This document shows positions 12,201-24,200 of a DNA stretch of 60,000 nucleotides, in pieces. Numbering within the stretch: the first letter of the stretch is position 1; each line of letters starts with the position of its first letter. The notes below the pieces were generated by a model that was given only the letters and a program-made list of their open reading frames with translations, ran no database searches and was not told the origin of the DNA. Source of the stretch: Lineus longissimus. Its lineage: Eukaryota; Nemertea; Pilidiophora; Heteronemertea; Lineidae. A program made the position numbers and the translations under genes. The stretch lies in the NCBI RefSeq assembly GCF_910592395.1, contig NC_088317.1, positions 1,242,001-1,302,000 on the forward strand, read 5' to 3'.

Positions 12201-15200
12201 TGAACTAAGTTTTCTTCTGAGCTCACCAAATTCTAATGCCTCCCATTTTATCTGGTAGCAATGTGATCACTTTTATGGTGATAGTACAGACTTTGATCCC
12301 AACAGAACATGATATCGGAAAAGAAAAAACAGTGCATAAACTTCTAAGAGATCAGCTTCATTTAAAAAGCTTTTGTGGTGGCTTTGGTCAATGTTGATCT
12401 CTGACTGCGGATTACCCATCTAGACTAATGCTTTAAAAGGTTTTGTCAAAGTGATCTGCTGTTCATTGATTCTTCCACTAGGACGTGTTTCCAGTTTTTG
12501 AAGGTACAGCCAAGCTGAGGTCATCGACCCATATGATATTCTCCTCTTATAAAAATTTCTTGCTGCTGTTTCAACTCGATGCCCCCAGGCCTGTAAAAAC
12601 AATATTGGTGGTCATATGGTTGATAAAAAGCTACGAAAGTATGTGCTATATTGACCATTCAGCAACAATGCTATCTTTTTCTGTATGGACTTAGATTGGG
12701 GTTACTGGCAGGTGGATATTGAATGGAGTGCAAGGAAAGTGTCCGCATTCCTTACACATTATATGATGTGAGCAGCTCTACACTTGTACCACATCATCAT
12801 GTTCCACCTCATCATGTTCAGGCTCTGGGCTCTAATTTCCAGATGTGCAAACATGCATTTTCATGTTGTTTAGGATCACTACTGCCCCCTATAAATGAGA
12901 GTATAAACTACATGTTCGTCTCTTCATATCTTTTCAGGGTTATTACAAAGACACAGTAGAATTCTATTTTGATACTAGAAACGAATGTAAGAATTTCTGG
13001 AAAAAATGTATTGAGCATCATGCCTTTTTCCGATGCCATTCGGTGAAACGGTTGCCAAGGAACAAGACACGGGTAGTTAGCAGAGGATCGTCATTCAGGT
13101 ACAGTTGTGGGAGGCGAGATGTTCGAAAGAATTGAGGGTGGTTAGACCGCAAACTTTTTTGTATAGACTGTGTGTCAACTTATACCAAGTGTTGTCATCA
13201 TGATCAAGTTTGGCAAACAGCTAGGGGCAGCTCCTGGAGATGGAATCTTGGTGTGATTGATAGAAAGATCTCGGGGAAATGCAAAAACTGACATAATAAA
13301 TAACTGTATGGTGTAAAGTTTTTGATGATAGGTATTGAGAGCATCATTCCTGTTTCAGATATGGTGGTCGAACTCAGAAACAGCTGGTAGAATTTGTGAG
13401 AGAAAACTATGTCAAACGGGCGCCATTTGAAAGGTGAGTCAAGGAGAGATAAAACTACAGTGGAGGTGATCTAGAGTTTAAATCAGAAAAGAAGTGAAAT
13501 TGTCACGCATGCTCTTGTTTTGTGGAATTGAAAGAAGTGCTGTCATTGTCTAGTCTATTTTGAAGCATGACGCTGGACAGTTTATAGTCTGTTCTCGTTA
13601 AAGTGGTTTTGAAATGTCCTGTGATTGATTTTGGGAAGGTTTGGTTTGGTTGTATTGTTGGCAAGGGAAATGTTCTGGTTGTGAGTGTGCAAGTTCATAT
13701 GTCTTTCGGAAGTGATAAACTTCAGATTGGCACAAACAGGCTACTCAAAAATACAGGATTTACCAAGGCGCTTACTTAACAACGATTATAATTTTCCCCA
13801 TGTACGCAAATCAGACTGGAGGTGGAGTGCCAAACAGACAGGTATACATGGACATTAAACCATTTTTAGATTTGCTCACCCAGCCGTTGACAACCACTCG
13901 AGTCAAATAAGAATCACTTTGTTATTTTTTTGTGTTGGATGCAAATCGGCATGCGTGTTCAAGGATTGATTTACATCACGTCTACGGCTGGGTGATTCAA
14001 GCGTGTGTTCGGTGATTGAGCACTTTAGCTTTAGTTCTATCACTGACTGTTGCATAGATGTTGTACCTATCACGTATTTGAAGCTTGACTGTTCAGGGAC
14101 GAGGGTGTAACAATAATCGTGAGACAAGAAGGATGAAAGAAATGGTATTGTTTGGATGGTTATGTGGAGTTGACTTGAAAGGGCTACTGCCTAACTTAAC
14201 AGCAGTGAGTCTACCATTAGATTTTCTTACAGTTCGGTTGCGAAATGAAAATGTGTCACAAATTTAGAAACTGATTTTGAAGTATACTATATTTTAATCA
14301 TCCGTACAGTCCCTGAAGGGTTAAAGCATTATGTATTTTGATTCTAGATATATAAATGCATGAGAAGGTGTCCTCTTGGTGGTGGGAATAGTTCACTGTG
14401 CAGATCATCAGATGGAGCCACATCAGCCTGGCTCCCATTGAGTCTGGTTTACACGGTTTTGAGTGGTGTGGACTAAAGTGCATGTGTTAGGTTGGAATTA
14501 TAGAAGTGAACTATGCCAGTCTTTCCAAATCCTTTAAAGCTCACAAAAATATGTGTTTTACAGACCTTCATGAGAACTTATGAATAACCAAGCCTTTTAT
14601 TTTGTACTGTCTCAAACTCTAAAACTCTGAAATTATCAATTTCAAAATGTCTTGACTGTCAATTTTCTCATCACTTTGCTTCGAAAAACTTTGTCCGCAT
14701 GACACAAACTTTAGATGTTCAGTTTCATTTTTCTGACCAAACGTTTATGGAGTACCATTCCTGATACTTCTTCCGTTCTCAAGGTAACTTGTAACAAGTG
14801 AATTTTTGCCAGTAGCGAAGTCACGGAATGTCTAACCCTCAATCAAACTCAAATCAGTGATGTTTTGAATAACAAGTGAAAGCCAAATTGACTCTAACTT
14901 CCTGCCTTCATACCAGTTGAAAAACATCTTCAGTTTTAAAGGCATTCAAGTTATCTCTTCGGTATGGAGTTTGGACATTCCACAACTTCTCGGTCGTCAA
15001 CCAGTTTTGTCATACCTGCCAAGTTCCTTTAAAGTAAATGGAATCTATAAACTAAATGCAAGTTCTAAAACAATAGTCTCAATATATGTAGTCGCGTTTA
15101 CATGATTCCTTTGGGTCACGAATATTTACAGATCAACTCTTCTTTTAGTGTACAACATGTTTTCTCTAGCTGGTTCTCTGGCCTTCTGCCTGACATAACC

Positions 15201-18200
15201 TACACACCTAGTATTCATGGTCATGTCTTACATCATCTATACATACATATTAACAAAGGCTATTAGTCAACAACCAACACTATACATGTAAAGCAATACT
15301 GGCTTGGGATTCACTCAAGTGTACAGGAACATACTCACAAGTCCTTAAAGGGACTATTAAACCAGTTTTACTTATAGATGTTATCTGGAGAAGGCATCCA
15401 GTTGTCATTTAAGCTAGAAAAGGCATAACATATTTGAATAATTCAGGAGGACACCTTCTCCTGCTGAGGTTTCGTCGTTTCTCAACTGTGTCTGTTGCGC
15501 CAATTAATGTCTGGATATTTTGTCTCTTTGTCTTGCCGCACCTTCTGGTGGATATTTGAGCAGAATGTAAGCAGTTTACTTGTTGATCCATTTCAATGTG
15601 TGGAATGCCCAGCGTAATCATGCATCGTGGTCCAGGCGAGGCCAGCTAACTTTTATCTGGCCAATCTCTTGAGTAAAACAGAGTAATAGAAACTAGTGTT
15701 GGGGAAGTTTTAAAGAGAAAACTAGCTTGGTCAGTGTTTAAACCTCAAGAGCAAGTACAAAGTGAGACTGTCTCAATCTAATCGAATTGAAGAAAATCTT
15801 TTCTGAATAAAGCCTCTGTTTGTAGGCAACAAGTTTCATAAAATGGGCCCTAATTTCACTGATATTAGCCAAGACTCGTTTTAGAATTCCAGTTCAATGA
15901 GTCGAATAAGGTTAGCGAAATTACAATTGACATTAAGTAGACATGCAGGACTTATGAAGGAGTAATACAACAACAGACCTCTCTTGCTGACCAACTAGAC
16001 ATGTTTGTTGTCTTAAATGTCCAATCACAACATGCCATCACGAGTCACTCGATGTTTACGCTGGACACATCCATGTCAGGCTTATTTGGTGTGCCTGCCC
16101 AGTTCGATACGAATCCTGATGGAAAATTTGGAGTTTGGCCCACCTGACCTCTTATCACAGGACCAATCTAGGAGTATTGACACTCCTACAAAAGTGGGCA
16201 ACAGTGTAATTTGGTATTCATAGAATCAGATCATAATGAACTGGGCAGCCTGTTGTGATATTCACAATACACCATTTTATGTGTTCTAAGATGTTTTACA
16301 ATTCACTGTTTTCTTGATGTTTATGTAACATAGAGTAATCACAGATGCTTAACTCTTCTAATGCAATTTGTCTCTGAAATCCTGGAATATGAAAGTCTTC
16401 AAGTGTCTCACACTCAGTGTCGTCCATGGGGTCAGCCATTCGTAGCTGGCATGGCATATCATGGTCCATAACTTAGCTGGTGTCCCCAATTGGTCACATG
16501 TGAATGTGTATGAGTATTGAAGACGCAAGTATAATCTGTTGGCATCCAAGATATTTTATAGCGTAGATGTTGTTAATTTTTAGATGGGTTGTTGTTTTAG
16601 AGTTTAGAATTCATTTTCTGACACTTAACATTTGAGAAGTTTGAAAAGAATTTGTGTTGTCTTAGAATTGAGTTTATGTTTTCTTGACTTTCTCATAATA
16701 ATGTGTTATTGAGATCAGAAGTAATCATTGGTATATGCAAGAGTAGAGTATATGAGAAAGGGGGAGAATATTGATGTATGGGAAGGAGAAAAACATTTCA
16801 GTTTCATTTTCGGGTGTATGTGTGTTGTGATGTAGTTGAATGTATACAATAGAGTTTAGGTAGTGGTCTGGTAAGCCAACTTTTAGATAAGGCCTTATGT
16901 GTGTGGTATATATTTTTTGTTTTGCAGTGAGGCAGGCGACAGAAAGTGGGACAAACATCGAATGCTCGCGATCTGCTATCATGACCAGCCGGATGACCCG
17001 GGGTGAATACTCATTCCATCCAATCAGTGTAGTCGTGAAGGTCATGTGATCTCTTGTTGGTCGGTCGAGACCTACTATTGTATGGTTACATCCTAGTGCT
17101 AGCATGCAGTCTTGAACTTCTCTCTGATTATCTATATTTAGCTTTGACCTTGTCCTCGTGGTCTCAAAGGTCGACTTCGACGTTGTCTGATTTTGTCTCT
17201 CAGTGGTGCAGTTATGTAGTCTTGTCCCCAACTGAGGTCATCAGGGTCTGCCCGGTATCAATGAGGTACATGTACGTGAGGTTAGCTTAGATTGTTTTAG
17301 GCAAAAAAACCAACAATTTCCATTTTCCCAAAGCTAAAGGTGGGCATTTGTTGGGCTTCTTTCAATATTTATTCTTAGTACTGGACCCTTGGGTTATCAC
17401 GTGCCATCTTTTTAGGCCAAGCAACCATTGTTTCTTCAGCCCATACCTATCGCATGTTCATGTGTCTTTGTTACGATTTCTTCATTCCCTCTGTACAGCT
17501 TTAATGCACACCTTGTGCTAAACACCACCACTGGTGGAAACACTAACCGCCAATTTGCCTCTTTCAGATGAGCGCCTTTTGTAGTGGAGTGGCCGAGCTT
17601 TGCTGACTTGTGGGTTAGCTTGTGTTGAATAAGTCGTCATGCCACGAAAACTTTGACATGACATTGTAGTCAACAGTAGTTGACCCACTCAGCCAGCCGC
17701 TGAATACAAGAGGCACTCATCTTGGCAGAGGTGACTTCTTTGCTGTTATTGGCTGAAAGCACATTTAGCATCAACTGCAGGAACAGGAGGCCAACATGGC
17801 TGAATTGGTTTGTGCTCCTATCAGTGGCTGCGCTCTATAGTTTATTGAAAGGTATATTGTGACCTTGTGATCTGAGTATGTATCAGTCTATTCGATGGTC
17901 TTATGAACTTCAATGTTTTGTCCCTGGTTTATCAGTCAGAATTGCATAATTCTTTGTAGCCACTTTCTGTCCAAACCTTGGAATGCATTTGTAAATTGTT
18001 AGGCCTCTGAATATTTTGATTTATATCAAAGTAGGCTGATTCAGGGCTATGGTCTACACGGGGGTGTACCCCTGAATTAGTCTATTAAAATCGTTAGGCT
18101 TTAAATATTTCTTGAGCCGAGACAAAAGAGTCTGTTACTGATTCTTTCGACTTCTTAATCTGTTAACTTTTCATCGTTTACTTTTTCTTCAGCATGGCCC

Positions 18201-21200
18201 CAAGATGCAGAAAACTTGGGAATGTTTGACTTTGTCTCTTTTTCAGGCAAACTAATCTTACTTTTCTCAGGTTTCAGAAAACATCACTGTGTTGAACGTT
18301 TTGTATTAACCTGCGTCTTCTTTGTTCTTCAGTCCAAATACCCCTAGGTCTCGCAGTCGTGCTACGACGCCCGGCAGCCGGTGCGGTAGCCGGGCAACGA
18401 CTCCCTCAAGTATGCGAAGGTAACATCAAATGGATATTTATTTCAAATTCTGTCGTTATGTTTAACAATCTTTATGGAGAACTACTAAACTGTCGAGTTT
18501 GTGGATGTCTGACTTTGATAACCTGTCTTGAGATCTTACAGACTGACCTGGCACTGTTTGGCTATCACTCAGTTATAGGATTTCAGCTGAGTTTCCTGGG
18601 TACAGACCAAGTACTGTCCTGATCCTGTGTGTGACCTACTCTCAATCTAATAGTGTTTGCTGATGCGTTATATCCTTTACTAATTCACATGTGCCCCTTG
18701 ACTTGGTTCCTATCTGGAAAAAAAGGATAAAAAAGACTATCAAACCTTCTCTAATTAGAAAAAACAGATTTTAAATGAGTTTTCTTATTTTCTTTGCTCA
18801 CAGATCAAAGTAAGATATTATCGAAATTGATTTCTTTAAATTTTGATTTCCATACAAAAAAATATTTTTAGTTTTCTTTCAAAATAGATTTTAATAAATT
18901 TGATTTCTTGGTTACTTTTAAAAAAAATCTATCTTTACTTCCTAAAATTTATTTCCAGTCCAAAACCCAATTAACTTATGTTGTGATTCAAGTTTATTAT
19001 TGTGATGAAGTGTCTTGTAGGACTAAGGGTAAAAAAGCTCGTAATTCTTTTAGTCTTACAAGGCTCAAACTACGATACATATGAACAACTAACACATTAA
19101 CTGAGCATGTCAACTGTTAGCTACAGGTTCAGAAATACAAACTGACCTTGATTTTTAAAAGACTTTCGGAGTTAAAAGATTGGATATTCGGGAGAAACTG
19201 TGTGATGGGGGTGGTGTTTTGGAATTTCACCAATATGATTTTCTCTTGGTTTCATTTTCATCACAAACCTTATCTGATTCAATTCAGTTGGGTCATGATA
19301 AAACTCTACTGCCGTGTTACACGCAGTTGGCAAACAATGACTCTGCAATCCACAGAATTCCCCGCTATTTCTTGTCGAATTAACGCTGTATTATTTTAAT
19401 GATTTAGCTGTCCAGAGGATCATGCTGCTCAAATGGCCGCCTCATTACGGCGCCGAATGATGACAGAACACCATCGGTATCAGGTGGTCACTAATTACCG
19501 GTAATTGCTTAATTACTCTATAGCAACTTCACCAATTAAGGCCTGATGGTAGTTTTCAAAAATTCTGAAAAGTCATTCCCTTATTTTGAGTGTAGATGTG
19601 ACAAAATGTGGGAACGAAACCAACATTTGATTTTATATAACAGCAGGTTTCGAATAAGTTTTAAGGTTTATCTGCCAGATTGCCCAAGGCCTTAAACCGC
19701 ACTGCTAGCTTATTGTAATTCAGTCAATGATTAGGCACCTGTTCTTGTACTAGGCAAGCTCCACACTTAGCCTGTCAGGCCTACACTTTTCTCCTCGTGG
19801 AGTTTAGTTCTACCCACAACATTGCACCCACGTAAGCCAAAGTACAATGTTTGTCATTGCTAGGCTCTTACTTCCCACAATTTAGCTTGTTGTTTATCAG
19901 TAACCACGACAACGCACCCTGCAAGAACCATGTGCTATGTGTTTTAGCTTCCTTGATAACTGCACCTGCTCTTTAGAAGAACTTTATTCTTATGTTGACC
20001 AATAGATGTCGTCTTGCTGTGATGGTAGATCAAAGTAAGAGAATTAAGAAACCTTGTGATCACTCAACGGTTACTTCCATCTTTTGGTAGTAGATGGCGG
20101 CACCCATGATTATAGACCTGAACTACAAACAAGTCTGTGTGGCCCAGAGTTTCCTTTTCCAATGCAGTCCGACAATCAAGGAACGGTTTGTATTCTAACC
20201 AGAAAGCAGTTGACATGATTTATAAATTATTTTCTATTTATTTCAATTAATAATTCTTGTTTTATGTTTTTATTTATTTTCTTTTGTATTTATTTTCTAA
20301 CGAGGTAAAAGTTTAAAATCTGCTATTGAACGCTTGAGCAAATAACTAATACAGGCTTCTCAATGTTTACAATTTTTCACCAAATTTTTCGTATTTTCAG
20401 ATAATTTTTCGTTGAGTTGTATATCTTTATAAGCCCCTCCAAATTTTCTTCAGTGATGGTTTGAATGAATTCAATAGACGTATTTTACCCTTATGATAAC
20501 AAACAAGGGATGCATTGAATGTATCAGAATGGGGAAATTGACTAAAGAAATTGAGAGTTTAAGTTTTAATTTACTCTGTGGTAATTCAAGTCATTTCTTC
20601 ACCCAGCCCAATGGCGCTTAGCCCAAGTTTACGATCACATAATATGTCCACCCAGAGGTATGTAGTTACATTGCATACTTGCTATGGTGGTAGTTTGCCA
20701 CTAGATTCAGCAGTTCATCTTTCTATTAGAGGTTTAAAACTTGCCTGTTGCTTCTTTAGACGTTCAGAACTTTATTGTTGGCTGCTTGGAGTTTGGCGTT
20801 CAGTAATTTACTGTTGGATGGTTGGTAGCAGTTCTGTATCAAATCTTCTGTGGTTTTGAGGATTGGACATTTGTATATTGTGGTTGATTAACCTGAGGCG
20901 TTGTACGTCCTAATGAATGAGAGGGCTAGCATGTTTATATGTAGGTCATTTAGAAGTTCAGCATTGTAGCTATTGGTTTAGTGGAGGGCTGGCAATTATG
21001 GGACACTTCTGTTTCTGGGCTCTGGGTTCTTGCATTCTGGGCTCTAGCAAACCAAAATTACAAACTATATGCAGTGCAGACTGCAGGCTGTACAAGGTTT
21101 TTGTATTTATCGATTCTCATAACCTGGTGTGTACAGCATTTCCCGTTTTTGGATCTTGCCAGTGGATTCTGGCAGCTACCAATTGCTGAATCTGCAAAGA

Positions 21201-24200
21201 CAAACACTGCTTTTACAACTGGTTAAGGCTTGTAAGAATATGTGGGGCTTTTGTTTGTATTATTCAAGATGGTTATGGGTTTTATACTGGGTTCAGTTTA
21301 GGTAAAATGGATGAGATCCATAGGATTGATATTTTGAATCAATTAGATTAGGAGTTGTATCCAGGACGTTTGAATGGTGATAGAATTATGAAAGCTTCAA
21401 TTTCTGCAACTTTTGATAGTGTTCAAAGCATAGGTCGTGGACCAGAATAATTCAAGTAGTATGGTCAGATGTAGTAGAGGATCTTGTTCTCCAACTATTA
21501 GACTCTTTATGTCCCTAGTCTACACAGAGCTGATTGTTGCTGTACTTCATCACAGCTAGTGCATTACCTTCTACATACATTTTTGTTTATTATTGCTATT
21601 GCATACTGTACTGTACTTGTTATTATAGCTAGTGCATAACTTTCTGTTTTTCAGTGATGTGGACAACAGGTATGTCAGTCTAGACATGAATCTTACTACT
21701 AAAAATGAATAATAGCCTTGATGGGAGAGAAACTATCAAATAGGACGCAGTGTTCCCAATAAAAGTATAATTGACCAGCTGGTTACTTGATATAACTATT
21801 GGTCGGTCTTCTGGAAGTGGTCCTGTGTGATAGTTTTTACCCCTTCAGCATAGAAGAATGGAGGTATTAGAGTAAAAGATGGCATGCAGCTTTCAGAGAT
21901 GGAGTGTAGTTCTGCGGTTCCCCTGTTAGAGATGTGCATGGCCATTGTTTTGCTTTCAGACATGGATTTGGTCAAATATTAACTGATTTGCTGTTGCTCT
22001 GGACCTGCACCTTTGTTGTAAGGACCTGGTCAAAAAGTAAATGATTCCCAGACCCCGAGCTTAAGCCTGCATGCCTGGCTATCATTGATTGATACACAGT
22101 TTCATTGTAAGACATTCATGTCTGTTAGAGGGCTTGGTCTTAGACCCATTGATTCACTCTTGCCGTTTTATAGATGCATGCCCTATATAGAGATGTGGTA
22201 AAAGATATCGCTGACTTGCAAGTCTATTGGAAGGACATGGTCATGTATGATTGATTTCCCAACCCCTGGTATATTCAAGTGCATGCCCATTTTGAGGGCT
22301 CACAGATTCACTCACTGATTGACAATCCCTTGGTATAGACCTGCATGCCCATTGTAAGATTGGAAGGGCTAGGGAGTAGACTTAGAAGGAAGCTCGTTGC
22401 ATATCTGTAGATGTAGTTGAAGCACAATAACTCAAATTCTGTTTCAGTTTCTTTCCCACAGCAAGACTAACAGTAATGATAAGTTTGCATATTGAAATTC
22501 ACAGTGTGTTTCCCAAAGAAAGCAATGGAAATTTTGGGTAAACTCAAGAAATTTGCTTTAGACATGGAATTTCATGGCCTGTCTTTGCTTCTATACTGTC
22601 TGTCTCTTAATTGAACATTTTGTCAGCATTCAGAATCCATTTAAAATCACTAAATGTTTGCAGTATCACTTGTACGAAGTGATATCTTTCAGGTCTTCGG
22701 CGGCTGATCCATAACAAGTCCTTTGCCACTGCTACTTGTTTCATGTTGCCTCCGTAATGTCCACTAAATGTTCTTGTGTTTCTCTCCTTTCAGATCAGCA
22801 AGTGCGAGGATATCGAGTCGCAGCGATGGTGTCACAACGAAGTCAAGCACGTTAAATTCGGCTGACATGGCGTACAGCCATAACAGCACATCGAGCGGGA
22901 GTCATACATTGGATATGTCATCCAAAGACAATTTAGATAAACAACCGAGCACGAGGATCGAAATGGCGGAAGTCCATGATGATTCGTCGCAGTCAAGTCG
23001 GAGTATTTCATCGCCGAAACGGGAACGTTTACCACCACCGCCAGACGACGAGTTCCGAATGCACCGAAAAGACGCCAGTGAGGAATCGTTACCGCCACCA
23101 CCACCCCCACCACCACAGGACGGAACAGGTGCAAAACCAGGTTTTTCAAATTCTAGTAGTTTTTCAGATCTGAGTCCCGATTTCGATAATCTTGAGCAAA
23201 TTAGACTTGAGCAATTTTCAGACCAGTCCCCCAATCAAAATGCAAATGACAATGATGTTTTAGATCCGTATGAGTTGACAACTGATAACGCACTCGAGGC
23301 TGGCGATGGTTCCTTGGCAATGTCGGAATCTTTTAATGATCAGATTTCCGACATTTTGAATGATCCCCGGCGTTATTCGCCGCGGGATTCTCGGTACTCG
23401 CCATCAGAGCGCGTTATTGATATCTTAGAGAACGAGGTGAATGAGATCAATATTGAGAAGACGCACCATGTTCATAGGGATATTGAGAATTATAATATCA
23501 AGGGCGAGAACCGGGATACAGCCCTGGGGAATAATACGAGGGTTGGGCAGTTAAGGAACCAAGTAGAGGTTTCTGGGAGTCGTGAGGTTATTGTGAGGGT
23601 GCATGACGATGACCCAGTCGTGCTCTCCGGCAGGAAACAAAGTATTACTAGTTTACAGAAGGAGTTCTCAGTTGAGGACAACCAGGCGGTGGTTGTCACT
23701 GACACTGAGGATATTATACCACGGGTACGAGGTTTAGAAAAGGTTGATAATGTTGAACGCAAGGTTGAAAATAGGTTGGAGAAAATGGACTCTGTTGATA
23801 GTCGTAAATCTGATCGGTCGGTTAAGTCAGATAAGTCGTCATCAGATTCTGATCGACGTGGCGTTGATTCTGATAAACGTTTTGTTGATTCGATGCTTCA
23901 TGTTGGTACGCACAAAACGGTTTCTCGTCCTGTTGAGTACGCTGATAGGTCTGGTGGTAAACATCCTGAGGTAAAGGTTTTTATTGAGGCACCATCTAGT
24001 GATGGTATGGGGAGTGACAGTAGCGTGGGACTGGACAGGGTGATCGGGCGTAAGAAATTGAAAAAGAAACCTGAACCAGCACCAAAACCAAGACAACCAA
24101 ATGGTGATGTAGTGCATCATCGAGCTCAAAAACTACGCAGTGAGTCCAAGCAGGATAGCGTTATAGAAATAAGTGATACTGAAGAGAATCCCAAAAAGGT

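Noticed and set aside
20096-20167. Frame starting atggcggcacccatgatt, with YY1-like flank
   Set aside because: Stops shortly after; the phase needed from exon 19500 hits TGA at once. Only the 18-nt microexon downstream fits.
22694-22730. Acceptor-like tatctttcag before the giant exon
   Set aside because: In the required phase it opens into a stop after six codons, with no donor.
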